Part shown: positions 1 through 10,136 of the stretch, in pieces
Position numbering within the stretch: position 1 is the stretch's first letter
How the letters are laid out: each line of letters begins with the position of its first letter
DNA from: Colletotrichum lupini
Lineage: Eukaryota; Ascomycota; Sordariomycetes; Glomerellales; Glomerellaceae
DNA: 64,000 nucleotides
Reading direction: 5' to 3'
NCBI RefSeq assembly: GCF_023278565.1
Contig: NC_064672.1
Location: 5,456,001 to 5,520,000 of the forward strand
Program-made: the position numbers and the translations under genes
Notes under the pieces: generated by a model
Seen by the model: the letters and a program-made list of their open reading frames with translations, nothing else
Told to the model about the DNA's origin: nothing
Database searches by the model: none

Positions 1-1716
1 TTACAAGCCGAACTCACGGCATGGGAGACGAAGCACCAGACTGCCCTCAACACCTTACAAGAGACGGAGACGAGGATGAAGAGGACCATCGAAGAGCTCG
101 AATCTGAAATTGTAGCGCTGAACACGCAGGCCTCCGCGCACTCCACTGCTCGGAGTGCTGAGGAAGTCAAGGAAATCGAGGAGAAGCACGAGACGCTGGT
201 CAAGTCACTTCGCGACGAGATTGACGACCACAAGGTTGCCATCTCCACCAACTCTAGCAAGGTATCCGAACTGGAAGCAGCGCACGCTGCCACCAAGACG
301 GAGCTGGAGGACGTCATCAGGGCACGTAACTTGCATGAGACACAGGCGAAGACGCAGCAGAGCCTCATTACGAACCTGGAGAACCAGATTACAGCCCACG
401 AACAGGCTCTCAAGACACACCAGGATGGTATGAAGCTGCTTCAGGAGAATCACGCAAAGGAGCTAGAGGAGATGAAGCAGATGGAGCAAAAGGGGTACGA
501 GGAGCAAGTCGCAGTCCTACTCAACGAGCATGCGGAAAATGTCAGGGCCCTCGAATGCGAGCTTAATGACGCCCGGGAAGATCTCATGAAGGTCGCTACC
601 CAAGTTGCATTCGCTCTTGGTCTCGACGTCAGCATCGAGAAGATCACAGAGCGTATCGACTACTTGATTGCCGACCAGAAGGCCTTGGGCGAGGAGCAGA
701 AGAAATCGAGCGCATCTGAGAAGCAGGTTGCCGAGTTGTCGACCGTTAACGACAACCTGGTCAAGGAACTTGAGCAGGCCAAATCGACGCTGACCGATCT
801 CCTTACTGCGGAGGGTGAGCCCCTGAAAAGCCCTGCTCCTCTCCCCGATCAGCTGTCTGCTATTCGTAAGAAGATTTCAGACCTGCAGAGCCGGAACAAG
901 AAGAACTCTCGCCTTGTGGAGGAGCTCGAGGATCAGCTACAGAGCAACTTTGATCAGGTCCAGATAACCAACAACCGCCTGTCCACGCTGCAGACAGAGC
1001 GCAACTCGCAGATTGAGGAAGCTCAGGCTGCCAAGTTCAAGGCTGAAAGCGAGCTTGATTCACTCAAGGCCGAATACGCGGCCCTCCAGGTATGTGCCAT
1101 TCAAGTAGCTCGTTCTGTTACAACTGCTAATGTAGTACAGGCCAAGATTGACGAAGCGTCAGCTTCTGGCCAAGTCCAACGATCCAACTCGATCAGCTCG
1201 CCGCTGCGGAAGAGCGCCTCTGTTGCATCTCTGCCCTCTCCACCCCCGGCCATTCCCTTGCCGCCGCTGCCCGGCGCGTCGTCCGGCCCCAACGGCACGG
1301 TGCCAAGCACACCCACTCAAGCAGGTCGACCAGGCAGCAAAGACAACATGGGCCCTGTCAACCAAATCCAAGAAGACCAGGAGGCTCGCATCCGCACCAT
1401 CGAGAAGCATCTTCAGGCCGAGAAGCAACTCACTCAGACTCTGGAGGAGGCCCTCACCGACCTCGAGCGCCAGTCGAACAAGGTCAAGGCTGACAGTGAT
1501 GCTTGGCGCAAGCGCTGCGTGGAGTTGGAGTCCGAGGTCAAGGAGCTCAAGGACCGTCCCGCGCCTACGCCGCAAGCCGACAACCGCTGGAGCTTGCACG
1601 CCGTTGAGGAGGAGCGCAAGAAGCGCCAGGCAGCCGAGGCACAGCAGCGTCTTCTTGAAGAGCGCATGAATGCACTGTCCAAGAAGAAGAAGAAGGGTTC
1701 CCTCAACTGCTTCTAG
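1..1716 (+). CDS. C-terminal part of a long coiled-coil protein, probably kinesin-like (5' partial)
   Basis: The reading frame is open from base 1, so the gene starts upstream of the window and the ATG at 76 is internal. The first ~330 residues are heptad-rich coiled coil (Glu, Lys, Leu, Gln). A Ser/Pro-rich low-complexity linker follows (around 1180-1330), then a second coiled coil and a lysine-rich tail ending KKKKKGSLNCF. An intron is likely at 1090-1140: GTATGT donor, TGCTAAT branch site, TAG/CAG acceptor. It is 51 nt with no stop in frame, so retention would only add 17 residues. The long coiled coils and the ...LNCF tail remind me of fungal kinesin-4/KIF21-type proteins, but the motor domain is outside the window, so the family call is inference. 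A myosin-tail-like or other scaffold protein cannot be excluded. Confidence 0.6.
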   Translation, partial: LQAELTAWETKHQTALNTLQETETRMKRTIEELESEIVALNTQASAHSTARSAEEVKEIEEKHETLVKSLRDEIDDHKVAISTNSSKVSELEAAHAATKTELEDVIRARNLHETQAKTQQSLITNLENQITAHEQALKTHQDGMKLLQENHAKELEEMKQMEQKGYEEQVAVLLNEHAENVRALECELNDAREDLMKVATQVAFALGLDVSIEKITERIDYLIADQKALGEEQKKSSASEKQVAELSTVNDNLVKELEQAKSTLTDLLTAEGEPLKSPAPLPDQLSAIRKKISDLQSRNKKNSRLVEELEDQLQSNFDQVQITNNRLSTLQTERNSQIEEAQAAKFKAESELDSLKAEYAALQVCAIQVARSVTTANVVQAKIDEASASGQVQRSNSISSPLRKSASVASLPSPPPAIPLPPLPGASSGPNGTVPSTPTQAGRPGSKDNMGPVNQIQEDQEARIRTIEKHLQAEKQLTQTLEEALTDLERQSNKVKADSDAWRKRCVELESEVKELKDRPAPTPQADNRWSLHAVEEERKKRQAAEAQQRLLEERMNALSKKKKKGSLNCF

Positions 1717-2551
1717 TTGAAGCCTTGTTGCTGGAACCTCGCATCTCGGAGGGACCGAGTCCGACTAGATTGACCTGTCTCGCATCATGGACATCAATTG
1801 GGCCGGGTTTTTGATTGTTGTTTCTTTCGGCGTGACAGGGCGTTTTCTTGATTTTCGTTTTTGCCGTTTACACTACCCCTCGCACCATATTGTATTTTGC
1901 GTTTGCGGCATTTTTCATGCTGGCCGACGATGATTCCCCTTACGCATGGCGAAACCCAGAAAGATTGGGCAGGAGTTTCTCATACTGGTGGCTCGTACGT
2001 GCTTTTTCTGCTGGGAGGGTATTGACGATGGACCACTCCTCTTTTTCAATACCACTACGCGACTTCGCCCATACGATATGCACCATCCAACCCTTCACTT
2101 CTCTTTGTTTCTATTCTAATTATTTCTCTTACATAACATTTTGTTTTTACGAATAGCAAGACCGACGTCGTGCACTAATGACGGCACGAGGAAGGATGAT
2201 GGCGGATGGGATGGTGATGGGTTGGAGACGGACCGGTTGCGTTTGGTGGCGGTCTCTCGAGGTGTTTGCGAGGCCGGGCTGGCTGCCTTTGGCTGCCTGA
2301 TTACTCAAAGATGGTCCTGAGAGACACGACGAGGGGGTATTAGACACCTTGGCTAATCTAGTTTTTGGCGCCCGCTGGAATGCCGTCGGTTGAATAAAAG
2401 TGGCTTGGAAGTTCACTCGTACTCCACGTGTCGCGCCTCGTGCCGCGCCTTTGCATTGACGATTAAAAAGACAGGTCCGTCCGCTTTGTGACCTTTCGGA
2501 CTCTTTCGATGTTGAGACACGTCTGATTCAGGATCTTGACTGTATCTGCCT
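1717..2551. other. Intergenic, convergent 3' ends
   Basis: This lies between the 3' end of the coiled-coil gene and the 3' end of the alkyltransferase-like gene. The first part is T-rich and looks like 3' UTR. I see no coding region, RNA gene or repeat. Confidence 0.5.
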
Positions 2552-3188
2552 TCACTCTTCTTCAGAGGGGAGAACATCGGGAAACCAGCCGTAGGAACTA
2601 AAGTCGACCGTGAACTCGCCCATTGCCGTCCGCGAGACCTCGACATCCTCGGCTTGTAGGGCTTCGGCTTGGTTTCGAGCACCTGACGGCTGGGAGCTAA
2701 TGAGAGATGTGATGTTAGATGCGTTATGTACGTAAGTGAGCGTGAGTGCGATGGTGCGAAAACGGTTTGTAGGAGTGGGCAGTGAGGTGGATGTACCGTG
2801 GCGAAATGGTTCCTTTGGCGTTGATGACGCGCTGCCATGGGACGTTTTCGTTGTTGAAGCGGGATGCTGGGTCTGTGGGGAGGTGTTTGAGGCAGATGCC
2901 TACTTGACGGGGGCGTTCGGCTTTGGGGTGTTGTTAGTTGTTACCTGACAGGTTTTCTACATAAATGTCGCGTATAGTGCATGAATCGTGAGAGGGATGA
3001 AATTTGATGAATGGGGTTCCGGGTGAAGAGAGGGGGAGAGTGCAGGGGCGGAGTGAGGGAAGGAAGGACTCACGGGTTCCGACGAGTCTGGCGATGTGGC
3101 CGTAGGTTGTGACTTTGCCGACGGGGATTTCTTGCACTGCGGTGTAGACTGCATGGAAGAAGGCTTCCGCCTCTTCTGTGCGGGCCAT
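2552..3188 (-). CDS. Alkyltransferase-like protein (ATL), DNA alkylation-damage recognition
   Basis: Three exons on the minus strand: 3188-3074, 2920-2797 and 2696-2552, totalling 384 nt (127 aa). Donors are GTGAGT and GTACAT; acceptors are AAAG and TTAG. The protein opens with the MGMT-type wing (...EIPVGKVTTYGHIARLVGT) and then PERPRQVG. At the position of the methyl-acceptor motif PCHR it has PWQR (residues 66-69). The reactive cysteine is therefore replaced by tryptophan, which is the signature of the ATL family. ATLs bind O6-alkylguanine, flip the base and bend DNA to pass the lesion to nucleotide excision repair, rather than repairing it directly. The length fits fission yeast Atl1-like proteins (about 100-130 aa). 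It ends with the conserved VDFSSYGWFPDVLP tail. The second acceptor was chosen because it alone keeps the frame; this adds a short SQPSGA linker. Confidence 0.88.
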
Positions 3189-3926
3189 TGTTGAGAAAGA
3201 CTGTTGGTGGGCTGTGGAGATTGGGAGGTTGATGGTGGGAATCGGAGTGGTGATGAGATGAATGTGGACGATTTGGTGAAGATTGGTTTGGTGTTGTGCT
3301 GGACGTGAAGTCACTACTAACAATTATGCCTGGATTAGCGCGGGAATGCATTGGCCTGATTGGGCGGGAGATGGATTCACTTTTGTTGCTACTTCACCTC
3401 ACCTCTCTCTGCAAGCGCTCCGCAGATTAAGGTAGGTAGCAGGCGCATCACTTACTCTTCCTCCAAGGTCAATAAGAATCATTGTGGTTTTCGAAATTGA
3501 ATTTCATAGCCCACGGACTATATCTCCATGTTGTTTTAAGAAATACCCTCGGTGATTGCCTTTATCTTCTTGGTGTCTCGTGGTGTTGGTTCCTCCCAGC
3601 GACGACGTGCACCGCCAGCCAATTACATGATCCCCTGAGACGCAGCAAGATGTATGGGCAGAGCCTCCTGCCATCGCTCAACCCAGCTCAGCCTGCTTCT
3701 ACACACCGACCTTACCCCTCCTTTCCATCTCTGATGTTGTTCACCGGGAGGTCAGAGTCAACATCGCCAAATTTCGCCAACGGTTGATCAGCCCGCCGCT
3801 TTTGATTCAAGCAGAAAGTCACCCTAACAGGCGAGTAGTCTTCCAACATCCTTCTTGTATACTAACTAACGTCGTTCAGACCTCCAGCATCGCGAGCGAA
3901 TACCACAAACCATACGACGACCGACC
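3189..3926. other. Divergent promoter region, ATL (-) and 848-aa gene (+)
   Basis: This 738-bp gap separates two divergently read genes and should hold both promoters. Pyrimidine-rich stretches occur (3395-3420, 3715-3730). A possible 5' UTR intron (GCGAGTAGTC...TTCAG, around 3832-3880) precedes the downstream start. No coding region is supported. Confidence 0.45.
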
Positions 3927-6473
3927 ATGTCCGATCAAGTAGGCTTCAGCTTCCAAGCCGACGTGGTGAACACGGCTTCTCTGGGACATGTCTTGACCGG
4001 GCGACTGCTCAAGGCCCTAAGCGATGGAGGTGTCGATACGTATGCCATGTGGGCAGCTGTACAACTGGGAAAGCGTATACCAGTCCAGGATCTGCACCAG
4101 AGCTCATTGTATGCCCACATTATGTCGAAGAAGACATATCAATCGGTCCTATCCAAAGCGCTCAGCATCGGTTGGGGCCACTCGGCACCTGTAGCAGATT
4201 TGGCTCGAACTGTTGCTGGGACCAATGCTATCATTCTGATTGGCGCCCTCTCAACGGGATGCCAAGCCTTTGCGGCCGCCCAGTGTCTATCTGAGGTGAT
4301 GGCAATCTACGGACTTGAGGCTGATATGCTGCCGAGTGTCGATGTGCTCAAGGGTTTGGTCAACTACTTGGCCCCATTCACCCAAGACCTCGGCTTCTCA
4401 AAGGTTTTCCAGCATATAACGAATCTTGCAGAGCGCGCGATCAGACTGGAAAATAGAGCCGTAGTAGGGCAGAAAAGAAGTTCCAGCAGAGACGGAAATG
4501 ACATCTCCGATTCTCTCAATCAGTTCATAGGCATGGGTAGCGCTGCTTCCCTAGCTGGCGCCCTCAAACAGCTCATTCACACATCTCAAAAGAAGCAGAG
4601 AGATTACATGACGCCCAAGATGCGCGGGTCATGGCTCCCAGCTTTTGCGAGCCATATACTGGGCATGGCTGTGGAGGTTCGTTACAATCAGAAGATTGTA
4701 TGGGCTAGCGGTGGTGAGCATGGGCACATTCTCTTTCAACTTGGTGACGAGTCTACAGCCCACGACGCCCTTCAGTTATTCTCACAAGTCAGCGAAGTGA
4801 TTGAAGACGACTACAACGAAGAAGGCGGTGAGCCCTTATTGAGGGTTGATTGTCTGATCGGAGAGGCCCTTGAAAGTCAGATCTACAAATGGCCGGAAAT
4901 CGACAACGATGTCGCTAAATCTATTCGACATGCGATTAGATTTCTATCTTCTCACCTATTTGAGAGACTCGAAACCGGTTTTGACTCGCCCATGGACAGA
5001 ACTTCCGGATATTCTATAAAAGTGCCATTCGATGGTATGAGGGCATTGGAGAAGGTTTTGAATGTAATGGGCATCGATGTCGACTTGGACGAAGAAGCCC
5101 CAGCGGTTTCCCCCAGTCTCAACCTGCGACACCCCGTCATCCTACGAATGACCAAGAACGAGGAGGCTGTCGTGGAGTCCCAAGGCCTTATCTTCCTTAA
5201 CCCGATAAGTATAGAAGCGGTCGCTAAGAACTGTCGTATACATTCATCGGCCTTCTCCAATGAGTCAGGCGCTAGCGAAAGGCGAAGAAGAATCGATTTG
5301 AGGACGGGCAAAACTAAACGCGCCAAGAAACGCATCCCTCGATCCCCTTGTGCATGTAGGGCAGTCGGAAGGCTGATTTACTCTTTCGCGGCTACAGCCC
5401 TAGCGCTCATGTTTTGCACATTTGACGCCACGGAACTCAGAGTGGTGGAGGAAGTCATTGCGGGAGATATCATGACAAGCTGGATTCAACAAATCGTCGA
5501 TGGTGGGTACATTTGGTTCCCACGTCAAGTCATTCCGGGAGATTTCACGACAAGCTGGAACCAAACACTCGAAGACAAAACGTCCATCTCTCCACCACCT
5601 TCACTCATTGATGAGAAAGAACCAGGCAGGGACAGAAACCCAAGACGCTCCGGCAAATTGATACCGCCGGACGAAGACATCTTCAATCACCTTGGGAAAC
5701 TTGTTTGTTCTGATTATGCAATTAGATGGCTAAGTCCGACCGAAAACTCCACAGAAACAAATATCATTCTTGGGGTCTCGGGAAGAGCCTTCACCATCTA
5801 CTACGCATGTATATTAGGAACTGACTGTTTTGATGTGTTTGGTAGAACCATCCGCATTCGGTCCGGTCGGGCATCAGTGGCCGGAGCGTTTCGCAATGTC
5901 ATTGTAGAACGACTATATCCTGACAAGGAAGGCAACGGCTCTGATCTCACCAACGAGCTTGCAGAGGTTGTCTCCTTAGCGACCGGAACCACACTGGGAC
6001 CTCATCACAGACCTCCAGAAAGTAGGATTGCCATGGATGTGATTATCCAAGAAGAGATCGTGTATGTCCAGTTGAAACTAGCAGGAAAGACGTCAGGACC
6101 AGTGAAAGTCTCCTTCCAGCGTTGTGTTTCTCGGTTCGCATCCTATTGGGCTGTTCCTAAATGCAATCATGAGAAAGATGGGCTGTATACTTTGGAAAAT
6201 GACCAGGATGTGGTATTGAGTGGCTTTCAAGTGGCTTCTTTACGCCGACGAGACGCCGCAGAGGTGCTGGTGTACGCTTTATACGGGAATACGCTTGAAC
6301 AGCTTCTTGTGTGTGGTTTGATGAAACGCGAGGTGGATAGGTGGGTAGGAACTCCTGTTGAAAGGCGTATTGTCACTAGGCGTTGTGTTGTTCAAGCTTC
6401 AGCTTGCCTCACGTGCTGCATTCGCTTGGCTCGCCAACCCGGTTATCTTCCGTGTATCGTAATGGGCGGTTGA
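3927..6473 (+). CDS. Large uncharacterised fungal protein, 848 aa
   Basis: A single open frame of 848 codons starts at ATG 3927 in good context (ACCATGTCC). I recognise no catalytic domain. What can be seen: an N-terminal region of about 160 residues with a hydrophobic stretch (GTNAIILIGALSTG) and repeated small residues; a mid-protein basic patch (ERRRRIDLRTGKTKRAKKR) directly before a strongly hydrophobic segment (SFAATALALMFCTF) that could be one membrane span; and a C-terminal half with several Cys residues near the end. The N-terminal type (MSDQVGFSFQADVV...) is, as far as I recall, found in many unannotated Sordariomycete proteins of heterokaryon-prone families, but no function should be assigned. 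The long frame and balanced codon use argue that it is a real gene. An unrecognised intron near the basic patch is possible. Confidence 0.7.
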   Translation: MSDQVGFSFQADVVNTASLGHVLTGRLLKALSDGGVDTYAMWAAVQLGKRIPVQDLHQSSLYAHIMSKKTYQSVLSKALSIGWGHSAPVADLARTVAGTNAIILIGALSTGCQAFAAAQCLSEVMAIYGLEADMLPSVDVLKGLVNYLAPFTQDLGFSKVFQHITNLAERAIRLENRAVVGQKRSSSRDGNDISDSLNQFIGMGSAASLAGALKQLIHTSQKKQRDYMTPKMRGSWLPAFASHILGMAVEVRYNQKIVWASGGEHGHILFQLGDESTAHDALQLFSQVSEVIEDDYNEEGGEPLLRVDCLIGEALESQIYKWPEIDNDVAKSIRHAIRFLSSHLFERLETGFDSPMDRTSGYSIKVPFDGMRALEKVLNVMGIDVDLDEEAPAVSPSLNLRHPVILRMTKNEEAVVESQGLIFLNPISIEAVAKNCRIHSSAFSNESGASERRRRIDLRTGKTKRAKKRIPRSPCACRAVGRLIYSFAATALALMFCTFDATELRVVEEVIAGDIMTSWIQQIVDGGYIWFPRQVIPGDFTTSWNQTLEDKTSISPPPSLIDEKEPGRDRNPRRSGKLIPPDEDIFNHLGKLVCSDYAIRWLSPTENSTETNIILGVSGRAFTIYYACILGTDCFDVFGRTIRIRSGRASVAGAFRNVIVERLYPDKEGNGSDLTNELAEVVSLATGTTLGPHHRPPESRIAMDVIIQEEIVYVQLKLAGKTSGPVKVSFQRCVSRFASYWAVPKCNHEKDGLYTLENDQDVVLSGFQVASLRRRDAAEVLVYALYGNTLEQLLVCGLMKREVDRWVGTPVERRIVTRRCVVQASACLTCCIRLARQPGYLPCIVMGG

Positions 6474-6949
6474 TAAGGAGCCAGTATCTTTCTGCGATGC
6501 GAATACTTTGTAATATCATGCACTCTAGGTTATTACAATCGCAATCGACGTTCGAAAAAGACAGAGAAGGCCGATCTCGCCTCTTGGTTGGATTATCATA
6601 CTCATGGCAGATGTTTCCTCATGTCACAATTGTTTGGGAGCCAGATTGATTGAGCTGGTAGTGAAGAAAACTTTTCTATGGGGACGATACCGAGAAATAT
6701 GTTGATGAAACATTACACTTCTTCTACATATACACGTACCATGAGCAGGGCTACAGACCAAGCCATTACCAGGATATACTCAGGGAGAGAGGCCAGGCTT
6801 TCCGCTGATTCTCTGTCGTGAAAAGGCTCGTCACTGGGCTAGGAACTCTGTATTTACCTACGTGCGACAACGAGTAATTCAAGGCAACTGTTGGTATCCC
6901 TATCACAGGGATATTGGTCGATTGGTTCGAACCGTGGTTTTGACGAAGT
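6474..6949. other. Intergenic
   Basis: 3' flank of the 848-aa gene leading into the dispersed repeat. No coding region or RNA gene was recognised. Confidence 0.4.
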
Positions 6950-7104
6950 AGGTCAATTGACTAAGGTATATGATTCTGCTGCGTAGGTGTAGAAGGGAAG
7001 TTCCAACCGTAGGTTGGGCAGGCTGCGATAATCAGAAGTAGGGCCCGTAATTGGCCCCTGCGCGGGCTGCCGTACGTCGAGGTCGAATTGGACTTCCAAT
7101 CCGA
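6950..7104 (+). repeat. Dispersed repeat, copy A (less mutated)
   Basis: About 155 bp here matches the reverse complement of 63852-64000. Shared blocks include CTGCGTAGGT, AACCGTAGGTT, TAATTGGCCCCTGCGC and GGTCGAATTGGACTTC; both copies end at AATCCGA. Differences are mostly C/T and G/A, with the other copy carrying TpA where this one has CpA or TpG. That is the RIP pattern, so this copy is closer to the original. It contains the perfect palindrome CCAACC-GTA-GGTTGG at 7002-7016. The left border is approximate because the other copy runs off the window. It lies about 430 bp upstream of the alpha/beta hydrolase start. Confidence 0.75.
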
Positions 7105-7535
7105 CAGCAACATACAGCGGGCCTTAGATGACGGATCTCGGGAAAGTGTACATGCAAATTTGGCAGCTCTTATACCCGGATCCCCAGGTGACTATTGCCG
7201 TACGACCATGCTGGATCAACGAGTTCGGTTTCGGTGCAGAACATCCCGTCGACGGACCCGTCGTGATGATTGGAACCACTTAGATGCCATTAGACAGCTC
7301 CGACGTCGCATTGCCGACGCCGGACTTGGCCCGACGCCCCGCGTTCTCAACTCGACCTCTCCCCGGATCCACATTCATGGGGGCGGGCGGTACGACTCGG
7401 ATACTGAATACGAGAAATCAGTTAAGAAAGCCGAAACAATCTCTTTTAAAACCCCCATTCCTCACACCTATTCAACTACGCAACCTTAAGTCTCAGATTC
7501 ATCTCGCACATCAAATTTCGCTGAAAGTTTTGATC

Positions 7536-8450
7536 ATGGAGTCATTCATAAAATCCAGGGAAACCCGACCTCAACTCCTTCAGAGCCTCTTAGCCGCTCT
7601 TCCTCCACTCGACAAGTCCCTCGAAGAGTTCCGCGACGTCGCAACTCTCTCAGATGGCTACAAAATTGATCTTCAAATTGTCCGCCCGCGCGGCGTAGAC
7701 GAGTCGAACGCGGACCGGCCTCTCATTCTGCTCTGGCCAGGCGGTGGTTTCATCGTTGCCGGCGTCGAGCCGACGACCCGGCCCGCGCGGGAATTTGCGC
7801 TTGAGTTCGGCGCTGTGGTGGTCAACGCGACTTACCGTCTCGCGCCTGAAAATAAGTTTCCCAGGTCTGTCAAGGACGGTTGGGAGACTGCTGTATGGCT
7901 ATCGAAGAATGCTGGTCGATTCGGCGCGGATCTTAGCAAGGGCTTTGTTGTTGGCGGGTGGTCTGCTGGTGCGAACATTGCTTCGGTTGTCAGCCAGAGG
8001 TCTGGTGTCGAGGGGCTGGGGATCACTGGCACGCTTCTGGGTATTCCGTTCCTGCTTGTCAAGGAGATTGTGCCGGAGAAATACGCCAAGGAGTGGGTTT
8101 CTCGAGAGACCAACGCTGAATGGAGCCCGACCTTTACTACCGCTGTTATCAACGATGTGTCGAAGGCGTTGCAGGCGGAGATCAAGTCGCCATGGTACTC
8201 GCCTTTCAACGATCCTGAGGCCATCCCTAAATCACCGAAGGCTTATATTCAGGTTGGCGATCGAGACCCGTTGAGGGATGATGGGTTGATTTATGCCAAA
8301 GTTTTGAAGGACAATGGGATTGAGTCAAGAGTTGATAACTATCCTGACTGGGGACACCAAGGCTGGACTATCTTTGCTCCCCAAGACCAGCCTGCGGAGC
8401 TAGGGCCGAATACGATGAAGGGAATGAGGTGGCTTTTGGGGAAGGAGTAG
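7536..8450 (+). CDS. Alpha/beta hydrolase fold-3 (HSL-like) esterase/lipase
   Basis: 304 aa, no intron. The ATG at 7536 (GATCATGGAG) was chosen over the upstream in-frame ATG at 7284, because residues before it look non-coding and the family domain starts soon after. The oxyanion loop reads WPGGGF (residues 67-72), so the usual HGGG histidine is proline. The nucleophile elbow is GWSAG (Ser143). The acid is in GDRDPLRDD (about 248) and the histidine in DWGHQGW (about 276). The complete triad argues for an active carboxylesterase. No signal peptide is seen, so it is probably intracellular. Substrate unknown; such enzymes deacylate small esters, including secondary metabolites. Its promoter region contains the dispersed repeat. 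Confidence 0.85.
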   Translation: MESFIKSRETRPQLLQSLLAALPPLDKSLEEFRDVATLSDGYKIDLQIVRPRGVDESNADRPLILLWPGGGFIVAGVEPTTRPAREFALEFGAVVVNATYRLAPENKFPRSVKDGWETAVWLSKNAGRFGADLSKGFVVGGWSAGANIASVVSQRSGVEGLGITGTLLGIPFLLVKEIVPEKYAKEWVSRETNAEWSPTFTTAVINDVSKALQAEIKSPWYSPFNDPEAIPKSPKAYIQVGDRDPLRDDGLIYAKVLKDNGIESRVDNYPDWGHQGWTIFAPQDQPAELGPNTMKGMRWLLGKE

Positions 8451-8821
8451 ACTTCAACTTATAGAAGCGAAGTATCAGATCATCGTAGAAGGCTATGATA
8501 AGACTATAGAATGTGTGCTGGGCAACATAGATGAAAGTAATGCGATGTCAGATCAAATGCCTCTAGTTAGTGATGCCTTTAATTCTTTCAAGACAGATCG
8601 AGCTAGTCATTCTTCGCGGTGGATTGGTGTTATCATCTAGTAAATCACTATATGCTCCCAGCTTTGGGATGAAAGTCTGGGTTTCTTCTACTTCACTGAA
8701 TTTGAGAGAACACCGTGCAGACATTGTGGGTTCCATAGGACCGGCAGGACCAAATGGGCGCCGTCCGTCTTTTGCATCGCAGCTGCAAGTTGAAGTATTC
8801 TTTAATTCAGTTCAGATATAG
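8451..8821. other. Intergenic between convergent genes
   Basis: 3' UTR space of two convergent genes. A short open frame around 8570-8820 has no recognisable product and no codon support. Confidence 0.4.
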
Positions 8822-10136
8822 TTAGAGAATGATGCTCGCTTCTCTAAACTTCTCAAACGCCTCCAGCCAGCCCCGAACAGGATCTCTCTCTTCGGTGAAT
8901 CCCACAGACCTCAACCTCTGCAAGCTAAGCTGTCGATCGAAAGACAACCAGTACCCAACGCTGTCAAGCTGGACACTTCCACCCCCAACGCCAGCAGTGA
9001 CAGCTCTACCACAGCCCTGTTCTTCGAATATCTGCCTATGTTTCTTGACATACTCCCCAGGCTTCTCTGCATTGTCGTTTTCCCTCGGTCCAACACCAAC
9101 CAGTCCGAACCAATCAGCGATCGATGGCCATAGGTCACTAAACTTGGTAGGCTGCTCTTTGTCGGCCATGTTGATGACCTTTGTACCGCACTTGTCCCCA
9201 TGAAGTGAGGCGTGTATGGCGATGCGACCAAGAGTCCGAGAAGAGACGGGAGTGCAAAGGCTGTTGTACCCCGCCTGGTTTCCAGGGAATGAAACTTCAA
9301 CATTGGACTCGGAGTTCTTGCTCACTCCGTGATTATAGGCGTAGAGGGATAGGTACTGCGCCCAGTGGAGTGCCAACGAGAAACCGGATCCATTCGGGGA
9401 GAATCCAACTACCGCGTCTGGGCATACTTCTGACCAGGTCCACGGCTTGCCATCGCTCGCCTTCGCGAGGATCTTACGCCACCAGGGGTACGCGACGGTC
9501 TTTGCGTAGTCTTCGGGGAGGTTGTCTGCCATTGATTCCTCCAAGGGGGGCTTGAAGGTACCGCCAGGTGTGTAAATCCCGTAGCCCTGAGTGATGATTG
9601 TCAGCTTATATCATGGTATGATGGGAGATGAGGAAAACTTACTCTGGTTCCGCCAGAGTAGACAAATGCCTTGAGGTTTGTCGACAACGTGGTCACCGCA
9701 TCGACCACCGTCTGCATCATACTACAGTTGGTCTTGCACTCGGCAACATCATCCCCATCGCCCTGATAGAAGACTGTGATAACGGCCAGAATATTAGCTA
9801 CATCCTCCAGTGAATGAAATTGTCAGACGGGATACAATTCTCACCGAAATAGAACACATGGGTGACGCCCTCGATCCCATCGACTTTGCCTCTGAGCTGC
9901 GAAGTCAGGTCTTCCAGCGTCCCAGTAAGGTTGACGTCAGAAGCGATTTGTAATCTGGGCCTGGTGGGCGACGCTGGTGGCCAGAAAGAGTCGGATTCCG
10001 ACAGCGGTCTATTCATCACAGCCGTGACATTCTCGAAGGAGCCCTCTGAGGGGTAGTTAGAGAGCAGCTGCTCGACAGTCGCCCAGCCGAGCAGGCCAGA
10101 GGCGCCAAAGACGATAGCGTGAGTTGATTCTGACAT
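8822..10136 (-). CDS. PRISE-like NAD(P)H-dependent reductase/epimerase (SDR superfamily)
   Basis: Three exons: 10136-9845, 9773-9643 and 9586-8822 (395 aa). Introns have GTGAGA/CACAG and GTAAGT/CTCAG borders, and codon phase is continuous across both. The N-terminal Rossmann motif is GASGLLGWATVEQLL (GxxGxxG). The middle contains VYSGGTRGYGIY, and farther on comes EVCPDAVVGFSPNGSG, typical of the progesterone 5-beta-reductase/iridoid synthase-like (PRISE) group. The Leptosphaeria SirQ-type proteins belong to the same group. The expected role is reduction of an enone or related carbonyl using NADPH. In fungi these genes are often near secondary-metabolism genes, but no synthase is visible nearby. 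Length is normal for the family. Confidence 0.85.

Noticed and set aside
1848..2156. 102-codon plus-strand frame after the coiled-coil gene
   Set aside because: T-rich 3' flanking sequence, hydrophobic by composition only.
6915..6935. GGTTCGAACC resembling a tRNA B box
   Set aside because: No matching A box, acceptor stem or cloverleaf could be formed on either strand.
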